Of a stretch of DNA of 13,871 nucleotides, positions 1 through 5,629 are shown in pieces. Under the pieces are notes generated by a model that ran no database searches, was not told where the DNA came from, and worked only from the letters and a program-made list of their open reading frames with translations. The stretch comes from Porticoccaceae bacterium (GTDB lineage: Bacteria > Pseudomonadota > Gammaproteobacteria > Pseudomonadales > Porticoccaceae), in NCBI GenBank assembly GCA_017858295.1, contig JAFMBU010000029.1:1-13871 (forward strand). Direction: 5' to 3'. Each line of letters starts with the position of its first letter. Position 1 is the first letter of the stretch. Position numbers and translations under genes: made by a program.

Positions 1-430
1 TACGCTGAATAACCGGGGTCTCCTGAGGCACAAAACCGGAAGGCGACTGGTGCTCCGCAATCTGCTCAGAGGACGTCACAGCAGAGCGGATAGTGGGACG
101 GATGGCAGTAGCTCTACCAGGAGAGCTACCTTGAAAGGCTGGTGCCTTTTCTGCCTGGGCGACAACGGCTACAGCACAGTGACCAGCCTCGAGCTGAGCA
201 AACAGCTCTTCAATGCGAGTAAGAAACTTATTTTGTACCCAGTCTTCAATAAACCGATTGGGGGCAACTAACTGAACTCGCTGAGACATAACTGCGCCAT
301 CAGCGTCATCAACAAACAACTGAGCCCGCAGAGGTCTAATCCAGGTATTAAACTGCTGCGCCGGCAGTTCATCGCTTAAATGTTTGAGACAACCAGCCCA
401 AACCACTTCCAGCGCGCTTTCATCGATCAA
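1..430 (-). CDS. dnaA: Chromosomal replication initiator DnaA, N-terminal part (cut by window edge)
   Basis: DnaA is the AAA+ initiator that binds DnaA boxes and opens the origin. The 143 residues visible are domain I (about residues 9-85), with the family pattern DELPAQQFNTWIRPL-like at 20-34 and APNRFIEDWV at 56-65. A Ser/Pro/Gln-rich linker (domain II) follows and runs off the left edge, so the AAA+ and box-binding domains are not seen. No ATG is suitably placed. I chose TTG at 430-428 because AGGTGG lies 7 nt upstream of it. An in-frame GTG at 406-404 (giving M-VWAGCLKHL) is the main alternative. The frame stays open upstream for about 30 codons before a TAG. The identity is secure; the start is moderately so. 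Confidence 0.93.
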   Translation of the reverse strand, partial: MIDESALEVVWAGCLKHLSDELPAQQFNTWIRPLRAQLFVDDADGAVMSQRVQLVAPNRFIEDWVQNKFLTRIEELFAQLEAGHCAVAVVAQAEKAPAFQGSSPGRATAIRPTIRSAVTSSEQIAEHQSPSGFVPQETPVIQR

Positions 431-547
431 CTGTTCACCACCTGATAGGTTCAATGCGCCATGCCCTGCAATCGGGTTTACGCCAACTAATTTTGCTTCT
501 TGATTCAAATGGAACCCCAAAAACTACAAAGAGTAATTCAGAAACAG

Positions 548-568
548 CGCCCTACTATCGATAGGGCG
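548..568 (-). promoter_or_regulatory. Stem-loop in the dnaA leader
   Basis: CGCCCTA at 548-554 pairs perfectly with TAGGGCG at 562-568 around a 7-nt loop. It lies about 120 nt upstream of the dnaA start and downstream of the proposed promoter, so it would be in the dnaA mRNA leader. No T-run follows on either strand, so it is not a standard terminator. It could affect mRNA stability or be a protein-binding palindrome. The role is unknown. Confidence 0.5.
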
Positions 569-627
569 TTGCGACCACTCACCGTTCAATCCGATTACGG
601 CACGCCGACAACGGATCCAATTTTATT

Positions 628-633
628 ATTATA
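628..633 (-). promoter_or_regulatory. Probable dnaA promoter, -10 element
   Basis: The minus strand reads TATAAT exactly, followed by an A+T-rich stretch. It is the best -10 between the DnaA boxes and dnaA. No TTGACA-like -35 lies at 16-18 nt, because that position is filled by the CTTTGGG tandem repeats. TTGGGC is the nearest resemblance, at 20- or 13-nt spacing. A transcript from here would have a leader of about 190 nt. Confidence 0.55.
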
Positions 634-640
634 CTTTCTA

Positions 641-675
641 CCCAAAGCCCAAAGCCCAAAGCCCAAGACCCAGAA
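641..675 (-). repeat. 7-bp tandem repeat with G-quadruplex geometry
   Basis: On the plus strand CCCAAAG is repeated exactly three times (641-661), followed by two degenerate units, CCCAAGA and CCCAGAA. On the minus (dnaA coding) strand this gives five GGG runs, each separated by exactly 4 nt, which is the classic G3N4 quadruplex pattern. The array ends 7 nt from the TATAAT of the proposed dnaA promoter, so it covers the -35 region. Confidence 0.75.
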
Positions 676-739
676 ACCTGAGACCACAGCATAACCCTGT
701 CTTTTTAACAGCCTCGGATTCTATACGCTTAAAAAAGAT

Positions 740-748
740 TTATCCACA
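740..748 (+). promoter_or_regulatory. DnaA box, perfect
   Basis: An exact TTATCCACA on the plus strand, about 107 bp upstream of the proposed dnaA -10. It is suited to strong DnaA-ATP or DnaA-ADP binding. Confidence 0.8.
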
Positions 749-826
749 CCGAAAAAATGTGATGATTTTCGCAACAAAATATCAATTCTATATTTTTCAG
801 TAGGTTACGGAATATCAAACTTATTT

Positions 827-835
827 TTATTCACA
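827..835 (+). promoter_or_regulatory. DnaA box, variant
   Basis: TTATTCACA fits the relaxed consensus TTATNCACA. It sits at the end of an A+T-rich run. Confidence 0.6.
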
Positions 836-874
836 GAGATAGAAACAAAAACTGGTTACTATTTGTACATCATC

Positions 875-883
875 TGTGGATAA
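875..883 (-). promoter_or_regulatory. DnaA box, perfect
   Basis: TGTGGATAA on the plus strand is an exact TTATCCACA on the minus strand. It lies between the arms of an inverted repeat: ACTGGTTA at 851-858 and TAACCAGT at 892-899. Confidence 0.8.
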
Positions 884-885
884 CC

Positions 886-894
886 TGTATATAA
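886..894 (-). promoter_or_regulatory. DnaA box-like site in tandem with the previous one
   Basis: TTATATACA on the minus strand has one mismatch to TTATNCACA. It begins 11 bp from the perfect box at 875-883 and has the same orientation. That is about one helical turn, as expected for cooperative DnaA binding. Confidence 0.4.
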
Positions 895-964
895 CCAGTA
901 TAAAACCCGTGCGTAAGGCAGTTTCCCGGAGCCTGCCAGAGGCTTTGTCGACAATCGAAAATCG

Positions 965-1000
965 GGAAGGTGACTCGAGCAAAGAAATAGGTCACTTTCC
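965..1000 (-). other. Stem-loop overlapping the mnmE stop codon
   Basis: GGAAGGTGAC (965-974) and GTCACTTTCC (991-1000) can form a 10-bp stem with one mismatch around a 16-nt loop. On the minus strand it is followed by CGATTTTCG and not a clean T-tract. At best it is a weak terminator or a 3'-end stabiliser for the mnmE message. Confidence 0.3.
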
Positions 1001-2356
1001 AATACAGAACGACGAAAAGATATGACCCAATAGATCATCAGAGGTAAATACCCCAGTAATTTCAGAGAGTTGAGTTTGCGCTAAACGAAGATCTTCGGCG
1101 AGCAATTCGCCAGCCCCGCTGCCGCTCAACTGCCTCTGCCCAACAACTACCAACTCAAGAGCCTTCTCTAGGGCGGCAAGATGACGACGGCGGGCAGAGA
1201 ACAGACCTTCGCTGCGCTCGTCAAAACCCATGCTGGACTGCAGAAAGTCCACCAGCTCATCGAGCCCGGTCTTGTGCTTTGCCGAGATAGCAAAACTATT
1301 CACCCGCTCGGACAGCCTTCCCGGGCGGTGACCGGACTCATCAATCTTGTTTAACACCAGAGATATAGGCTGTCTCGCTACACCAAAGCGGGCAAAATAC
1401 TCTGGCCATATCGCCGTTAGATCCGGATCATCTGACTCATTGGCGTCCACTAAAAACAGCAGCTGATCAGCTTGCTCAATCTCTAGCCAGGCTCGCCTAA
1501 TCCCCTCGAGCTCAATTTCATCATCACTGTCCCGCAACCCTGCGGTGTCCACTATATGCAGGGGCATGCCGTCCAAGGTTACGGTTTCACGAAGAACATC
1601 GCGGGTGGTGCCAGCCTTGGGGGTAACAATCGCCGCATCGCGACCAGCAAGGGCATTTAACAGACTCGACTTCCCGGCATTGGGTTTACCTGCCAGCACC
1701 ACCGTCATACCGTCACGGAGCAGCGAACCTTGCTGTGCCTTACTCAGAGTATCTCTTAGATCATCACTTAACTGTTGGAGGTTTTGTGTCAGTCGCTCAT
1801 CAGCGAGAAAGTCGATCTCCTCTTCAGGAAAATCAATTGCCGCCTCAACGTAGAGACGAATACTAATCAAGCGATTGACAAGTTCGTTTACCAGCCGTGA
1901 AAAGTCTCCCTGAAGGGAGCGAACTGCACAGCGTGCCGCCTGGATCGACGTCGCATCAATCAGATCAGCAATGGCCTCGGCCTGAGCCAGATCCAGCTTG
2001 TCGTTTAAAAATGCTCGCTCACTGAACTCTCCAGGTCTGGCCGGTCTAGCGCCCAACTCCACGCAACGCTGCACCAAAGCATCCAAAATCACAGGACCAC
2101 CATGGCCTTGCAACTCTAAGACATGCTCGCCAGTAAAAGAGGCCGGTGCGGGAAAGTAGATTGCCACCCCTTCATCTAATACCTCGCCATTGGCACCGCT
2201 GAAATCAGTGAAGGTGGCCTGCCGCGGCAGCAGCTTCTTGCCAGTTATGGCTGCAGTGAAAGCGCTGATATCCGGCCCAGATATACGCACAATACCTACA
2301 CCACCGCGCCCTGGCGCAGTAGCAATGGCAACAATACTATCTAAACTGTTTTGCAC
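992..2356 (-). CDS. mnmE: tRNA modification GTPase MnmE (TrmE)
   Basis: MnmE works with MnmG to place (carboxymethyl)aminomethyl groups on C5 of the wobble uridine of certain tRNAs. The 454 residues match the usual length. Residues 1-120 are the tetrahydrofolate-binding N-domain. The G domain inserted in the helical domain shows GKPNAGKS (223-230), TTRD (250-253), DTAG (270-273), NKID (336-339) and SAK (358-360). The C-terminal CIGK (451-454) carries the functional cysteine. The start is GTG, with GAGG just upstream. A terminator ends the yidC message 40 nt upstream, so expression depends on read-through or an unseen promoter. Its partner mnmG lies 3.3 kb away on the opposite strand, whereas the two are usually adjacent and co-directional in Pseudomonas. 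Confidence 0.98.
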   Translation of the reverse strand: MQNSLDSIVAIATAPGRGGVGIVRISGPDISAFTAAITGKKLLPRQATFTDFSGANGEVLDEGVAIYFPAPASFTGEHVLELQGHGGPVILDALVQRCVELGARPARPGEFSERAFLNDKLDLAQAEAIADLIDATSIQAARCAVRSLQGDFSRLVNELVNRLISIRLYVEAAIDFPEEEIDFLADERLTQNLQQLSDDLRDTLSKAQQGSLLRDGMTVVLAGKPNAGKSSLLNALAGRDAAIVTPKAGTTRDVLRETVTLDGMPLHIVDTAGLRDSDDEIELEGIRRAWLEIEQADQLLFLVDANESDDPDLTAIWPEYFARFGVARQPISLVLNKIDESGHRPGRLSERVNSFAISAKHKTGLDELVDFLQSSMGFDERSEGLFSARRRHLAALEKALELVVVGQRQLSGSGAGELLAEDLRLAQTQLSEITGVFTSDDLLGHIFSSFCIGK

Positions 2357-2395
2357 AAATACACCTCAAGAAACAGGCCGTTGAAAAAAGACCCC

Positions 2396-2423
2396 GATAA
2401 AAAAGGCCCTCGAGAGGGCCTTT
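2396..2423 (-). terminator. Rho-independent terminator after yidC
   Basis: On the minus strand the stem AAAGGCCCT / AGGGCCTTT with loop CTCG runs into six consecutive T (2404-2399). It lies 58 nt after the yidC stop and 40 nt before the mnmE start. The plus-strand version ends in AGTTTTAT and would be weaker. Confidence 0.85.
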
Positions 2424-2480
2424 AGTTTTATAGCTTAGTTGTTTGTTAACTAACTATTAATTACCCAGTAATGCACAACC

Positions 2481-4178
2481 CTATTTTTTACCCGCTTTAC
2501 TGGCGGCCGCAGACGCAGTGGCCAATTGCCGGTTGACATACCACTGCTGGAACATCGATAGCAGGTTGTTAACCGTCCAATAAAGCACCAATCCCGACGG
2601 GAAGATCATAAAGAAGAAGGTAAAGGCGATAGGCATAATTTTCATTACCATAGCCTGAGTGGGATCCGTAGGCATTGGCTGCAATTTCTGCATCAATAGC
2701 ATACTGGCGCCCATTATTAACGGCAAAATAAAGTAGGGATCCTTAGCTGATAGATCGTCAATCCAGAAAATCCAGGGAGAGTGACGTATCTCAACACTCT
2801 CTAGCAACACCCAGTAGAGCGCCAAGAACACGGGCATCTGCAACAACATTGGGAAACAACCGCCCGCAGGATTGACCTTCTCTTTCTTGTACAGCCCCAT
2901 CAATTCCTGAGACATCTTCTGGCGATCATCGCCATAGGTCTCTTTCAGACGCTCCATTTGCGGCTGTAGACTGCGCATTTTAGCCATAGAGCGCAAGCTC
3001 GCCGCTGACAGTGGGTAGAGAAGAATTTTAATCCCAATGGTCAGTAGAATAATCGACCAACCCCAGTTACCAACAACCGAGTGAATGAACTTCATCGCCG
3101 CAAAAATCGGCTTCGCCAGCATCCATAGGAAGCCATAATCCACAGTGAGATCTAGATATTCTGCCAGCTCTTCGAGCCTCGCCTGATCTTTGGGACCAAC
3201 ATAAAACTGCGCGGTGTATTCGCCGTAGGCTCCAGGTGCAACCTGGATCTTCTCACCGGTAAAGCCCATCAGGTAGACATCTTGCCCAGAGAGTTTGCGC
3301 AAGCTGAAATTGTTATTCTGGTCCCCAGGCGGAATCCAGGCACTGACAAAGTAGTGCTGAACCATGGCTACCCAGCCACCTTCAATACTGCTTTTAACCG
3401 TGCCATCCTCAATATCGGAAAAATCGTGTTTGGCGAAATTCTTATCCGCTTCTCTTAATGCAGCGCCTAAATAGGGCTGTATGCCACCACTGGATTCAAC
3501 TAAGGGCTCGTGTGAATCGCGCTTAATTTGGCCATAGAAAGTCGCTTCCCAAGGCTCATAGCTACTATTGTTGATCAAGTAGCTAACACCAACAACATAG
3601 TCAGAGCGGCTAAAGGAGAAACGCTTGACCAATCTCGCGCCATTTTGATTCAGCGTCAGATCTACATTTAGAGTCGACTGGCTACCCTCGAAACCGAATG
3701 CGCTCGCGGATGCGGAGTAAACTCCCCGACCTTCTCGTGTATCAGTGCCGTTTTGACCAATCAAGCCGCTCTGAGCTATATATTCATTTTTCGAAGATCG
3801 GGTCAGCAGGGTGAAGGGTTCACCACCATCTTCAGCCATCTTGGTGAGATGGTTGAGTAGCTTTACTTGCACTATATCGCCACCCAGCGTGTCGATAGTT
3901 ACTTCAATCGTATCTGTGGTTACGGTAACCAGTCGCGCATCGACGCGTTTCTCAACAACCACAACAGGGGCTTGGTCAAGCGACGGCAGCTCAGCGGAAA
4001 GTTGGTTAGCCTGCTGTGTTTCAAGGGCCGGTAACTGAGATGGCTGCGGAATGGTTAACTCTGTTTCTTGCGGCGGAATCTGGCTCGCAGCGTTGTCTTG
4101 AAAATTGCTCCACTCGATAATGAGTAACCAAGCAACGAAACCAATAGCGGCGATATTTAGACTTTTCTTCCAATCCAT
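2481..4178 (-). CDS. yidC: Membrane protein insertase YidC
   Basis: YidC inserts and folds inner-membrane proteins, alone or with SecYEG; known clients include ATP synthase subunits a and c. At 565 residues it is close to the 548 of E. coli. An N-terminal membrane anchor (about 7-22, NIAAIGFVAWLLII) is followed by a Pro/Gln-rich linker. The large periplasmic beta-domain comes next, to about residue 340. The conserved C-terminal membrane core follows, with IKILLYPLSAASLRSM, NPAGGCFPMLLQMPVF and FPSGLVLYW. A short basic tail (SKAGKK) ends the protein. The start ATG lies 5 nt after the yidD stop, so the two are probably translationally coupled. A terminator follows the gene. Confidence 0.98.
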   Translation of the reverse strand: MDWKKSLNIAAIGFVAWLLIIEWSNFQDNAASQIPPQETELTIPQPSQLPALETQQANQLSAELPSLDQAPVVVVEKRVDARLVTVTTDTIEVTIDTLGGDIVQVKLLNHLTKMAEDGGEPFTLLTRSSKNEYIAQSGLIGQNGTDTREGRGVYSASASAFGFEGSQSTLNVDLTLNQNGARLVKRFSFSRSDYVVGVSYLINNSSYEPWEATFYGQIKRDSHEPLVESSGGIQPYLGAALREADKNFAKHDFSDIEDGTVKSSIEGGWVAMVQHYFVSAWIPPGDQNNNFSLRKLSGQDVYLMGFTGEKIQVAPGAYGEYTAQFYVGPKDQARLEELAEYLDLTVDYGFLWMLAKPIFAAMKFIHSVVGNWGWSIILLTIGIKILLYPLSAASLRSMAKMRSLQPQMERLKETYGDDRQKMSQELMGLYKKEKVNPAGGCFPMLLQMPVFLALYWVLLESVEIRHSPWIFWIDDLSAKDPYFILPLIMGASMLLMQKLQPMPTDPTQAMVMKIMPIAFTFFFMIFPSGLVLYWTVNNLLSMFQQWYVNRQLATASAAASKAGKK

Positions 4179-4183
4179 TCGAT

Positions 4184-4468
4184 TTATGACTCTGTATGAT
4201 TATTGTTAGCGGAGATTGCTGTATCCGATTTACCAGAATGTTCTACCGGTAGTACCGGATCGTAACCCCCTGAATGGAAAGGCTGGCATTTTACTATTCT
4301 CAGCAGCGTAAGATAACCCCCTTTTACTACTCCAAAGCGACGAAATGCTTCTTCGGCATAAGTGGAGCAACTGGGGTGAAAGCGGCAATTAGACCCTAAC
4401 AGTGGGCTAATGGCGTATTGGTAAGCTTTTATCAGCCCTACTATTAATCCAACAGCCAACCTATGCAT
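4184..4468 (-). CDS. yidD: Membrane protein insertion efficiency factor YidD
   Basis: A small inner-membrane-associated protein (94 residues) that assists YidC-dependent insertion. Diagnostic features are an N-terminal amphipathic/hydrophobic helix (residues 5-24), the conserved cysteines C28, C34 and C61 in CRFHPSCSTYA and KCQPF, and HSGGYDPV at 65-72. The last 15 residues or so are variable and polar. The gene overlaps rnpA by 8 nt and ends 5 nt before yidC, as in the standard rpmH-rnpA-yidD-yidC cluster. Confidence 0.96.
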   Translation of the reverse strand: MHRLAVGLIVGLIKAYQYAISPLLGSNCRFHPSCSTYAEEAFRRFGVVKGGYLTLLRIVKCQPFHSGGYDPVLPVEHSGKSDTAISANNNHTES

Positions 4469-4835
4469 CGGGTTTACTCACTTTATCTAGGCGCGCGATC
4501 AGTCTACCCCAAGATTGCGTAATTAGGGTGGCCAATTCAGTGGAGGAAAGCTTACCGAGATCTTTTCTAGCGAGAAACACCAAATCAACGGCCACAGGAA
4601 GCTCAGTTAGACGGAAAGTCTCACGTACTACGCGTTTGATTTTATTCCGTGCAACGGCGGTGGGAACGTTTTTTTTGCCTATAACTAATCCCAATCGCGA
4701 CGTTTCAGTGCCATTGGGTTCAGAGAGTATCAGAAGGTTGGGGTGAGCCACCCGAACGCTATTATTATCAAAAACCTCCTTATAGTCGGAGGATTTGAGC
4801 AAGCGCTTGTTTTTACCGAAGGCAGCTCCGGGCAT
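4461..4835 (-). CDS. rnpA: Ribonuclease P protein component
   Basis: RnpA is the protein cofactor of RNase P, which removes the 5' leader of pre-tRNAs. The RNA-binding signature ARNKIKRVVRETFR is at 62-75, and LGLVIGKKNV at 48-57 is typical. I chose the ATG at 4835, giving 124 residues. It has AGGG 6 nt upstream and gives the usual 10-residue lead into RLL. A GTG at 4853, immediately after the rpmH stop, would add six residues but has no Shine-Dalgarno sequence. Coupled translation with rpmH is likely. The 3' end overlaps yidD. Confidence 0.96.
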   Translation of the reverse strand: MPGAAFGKNKRLLKSSDYKEVFDNNSVRVAHPNLLILSEPNGTETSRLGLVIGKKNVPTAVARNKIKRVVRETFRLTELPVAVDLVFLARKDLGKLSSTELATLITQSWGRLIARLDKVSKPDA

Positions 4836-4853
4836 AGGTAGCCCTGCAAGCAC

Positions 4854-4988
4854 TTAAGCAGCTAGACGCTTGCGGCCTTTGGCGCGACGACGGTTTAAAA
4901 CGGCACGGCCGCCAACAGTTGCCATACGAGCTCTAAAGCCATGAGTGCGCTTACGCTTAATTATGCTGGGTTGAAATGTTCTTTTCAT
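4854..4988 (-). CDS. rpmH: 50S ribosomal protein L34
   Basis: This 44-residue, very basic protein starts MKRTFQPSIIKRKRTHGF and ends GRKRLAA. Length and sequence match bacterial L34 almost throughout. It is the first gene of the rpmH-rnpA-yidD-yidC cluster. Its ATG is at 4988-4986 and its TAA (4856-4854) directly abuts the possible upstream rnpA GTG. L34 is the classic landmark next to dnaA in pseudomonads and E. coli. Here its upstream neighbour is mnmG, not dnaA. Confidence 0.98.
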   Translation of the reverse strand: MKRTFQPSIIKRKRTHGFRARMATVGGRAVLNRRRAKGRKRLAA

Positions 4989-5044
4989 AACGTCTAATCC
5001 GAAAAATAGCTAAAATTCACTTATGCCGCCTAGTCTACCCGTTG

Positions 5045-5053
5045 TTATCCAGA
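5045..5053 (+). promoter_or_regulatory. DnaA box-like site
   Basis: TTATCCAGA has one mismatch to TTATCCACA. It lies in the rpmH leader, just downstream of the proposed rpmH promoter. Confidence 0.3.
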
Positions 5054-5076
5054 GTAGTAGTCGGTCAGGGCGCGGG

Positions 5077-5105
5077 AGTTTAATGAAAATCACCCCCCGA
5101 TTCAA
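5077..5105 (-). promoter_or_regulatory. Possible rpmH operon promoter
   Basis: On the minus strand TTGAAT (5105-5100) and TAAACT (5082-5077) are separated by 17 nt. Each matches the sigma-70 consensus at 4 of 6 positions. The leader would be about 80 nt. Confidence 0.4.
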
Positions 5106-5146
5106 TGCTTAATTAAAAAAACCCAGAAATTGCATGTCCTCTTACC

Positions 5147-5155
5147 TTATACAGA
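5147..5155 (+). promoter_or_regulatory. DnaA box-like site
   Basis: TTATACAGA has one mismatch to the relaxed consensus TTATNCACA. Confidence 0.3.
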
Positions 5156-5259
5156 GTAACAACAGAACTACCCCCAGACATCACACAGGATATCCTCAGC
5201 TTGTACTTACAAAATCATAGAGAAACCAGTAAACCAGCAAAATATTAGCCTTGAAATAG

Positions 5260-5280
5260 CAACCTGTGATTAACAGGTTG
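5260..5280. repeat. Inverted repeat in the mnmG-side spacer
   Basis: CAACCTG (5260-5266) and CAGGTTG (5274-5280) form perfect 7-bp arms around TGATTAA. The centre resembles a degenerate DnaA box on the minus strand (TTAATCACA). A run of A follows. No terminator role is evident, since neither neighbouring gene ends here. Confidence 0.5.
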
Positions 5281-5293
5281 ATAAAAAAAAGTT

Positions 5294-5302
5294 CTATCCA
5301 CA
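5294..5302 (+). promoter_or_regulatory. DnaA box, near-perfect
   Basis: CTATCCACA differs from TTATCCACA only at the first base. It is the best box in this spacer and follows the inverted repeat and an oligo-A run. Confidence 0.5.
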
Positions 5303-5450
5303 GTAAACGTTTCTAAAACAACAAATTGAAAAACAGCTCTATTTCTATACACCGACATACACGAGCAATACAGCTAGAATCATTTCTCACTAACAGCCCC
5401 ATACACCGAATTCTAATTCTAACCAACTGTTTCACTTGTTGTTTTTGTAC

Positions 5451-5491
5451 TTATCCCCAAAAACAGCCCGACCTAATAACAACAATAATAA
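5451..5491 (+). other. Possible origin-unwinding element: DnaA box-like site, G+C-rich spacer, trinucleotide run
   Basis: TTATCCCCA (5451-5459, one mismatch) is followed by a short G+C-richer segment (5461-5473, including GCCCG). Then come six consecutive triplets TAA TAA CAA CAA TAA TAA (5474-5491), leading into the A+T-rich stretch. This order resembles the basal unwinding system (DnaA box, G+C-rich segment, DnaA-trios) described for bacterial origins. I could not confirm that the strand polarity is the functional one. Confidence 0.35.
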
Positions 5492-5550
5492 TCTCCATAT
5501 ACTCTATATATAAATAATTACTTAATAAGTTAATAAAACAAAGAACAAAC

Positions 5551-5570
5551 AATCACAAAATAAAGTGATT
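5551..5570. repeat. Inverted repeat upstream of the mnmG promoter
   Basis: AATCAC (5551-5556) and GTGATT (5565-5570) flank 8 A/T bases. The repeat sits at about the -35 region of the mnmG promoter, where a regulator or DnaA could bind. Confidence 0.4.
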
Positions 5571-5596
5571 AAATTTTAAGCATCCAGACGTATAAT
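5566..5596 (+). promoter_or_regulatory. mnmG promoter
   Basis: A perfect TATAAT lies at 5591-5596. The -35 is poor; TGATTA at 5566-5571 with a 19-nt spacer is the nearest. Transcription would start near 5603, giving a leader of under 30 nt. In E. coli, transcription of gidA beside oriC affects initiation, so the position may matter. Confidence 0.6.
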
Positions 5597-5629
5597 GGCC
5601 GACCTTTAATTTGCCGCTTGATTACGTTT

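Larger units (their letters stand above)
720..900. other. DnaA-box cluster upstream of dnaA (origin or dnaA control region)
   Basis: The spacer 431-991 has no credible gene. Its right half holds two perfect DnaA boxes (TTATCCACA), one TTATTCACA and one TTATATACA within 155 bp. They surround A+T-rich DNA, especially 750-850. This matches the Pseudomonas type of origin beside dnaA, or a DnaA-autoregulated dnaA control region. However, the flanking gene here is the 3' end of mnmE and not rpmH. The stretch 895-991 holds no box, only weak stem-loops near the mnmE stop. Confidence 0.6.
4989..5629. other. A+T-rich divergent spacer between rpmH and mnmG; candidate oriC
   Basis: These 641 nt hold no credible gene. 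All genes to the left run leftward and all to the right run rightward, as expected around a bidirectional origin. The spacer has several one-mismatch DnaA boxes on the plus strand, inverted repeats, and an A+T-rich core next to mnmG (about 82% A+T over 5491-5580). By my hand count, 5101-5520 has 42 G against 100 C on the plus strand, an unusually strong skew. E. coli oriC also lies next to mnmG (gidA). The assignment as oriC is an inference. Confidence 0.5.

Noticed and set aside
50..271. 73-codon plus-strand frame at the left edge
   Set aside because: It is antisense to dnaA, whose domain I sequence is clear on the minus strand.
500..694. 64-codon open frame in the dnaA-mnmE spacer
   Set aside because: Its C-terminal half is just the translation of the CCCAAAG repeat. 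It has no ribosome-binding site or recognisable protein features.
930..944. Hairpin AGCCT-GCCAG-AGGCT as a terminator for mnmE
   Set aside because: The stem is only 5 bp, and no T-run follows on the minus strand.
1583..1598. parS-like sequence (12 of 16 bases match TGTTTCACGTGAAACA)
   Set aside because: It lies inside conserved mnmE codons and lacks the central CACGTG. The palindrome is broken in the right half, so chance is more likely than a ParB site.
5428..5435. Half parS site TGTTTCAC in the mnmG-side spacer
   Set aside because: The other half (TTGTTGTT) does not match. ParB needs the full palindrome, so I do not call it.
5326..5517. 63-codon open frame in the rpmH-mnmG spacer
   Set aside because: It starts at a TTG without a ribosome-binding site. 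Its low-complexity translation reflects the base skew, and it overlaps the candidate origin elements.
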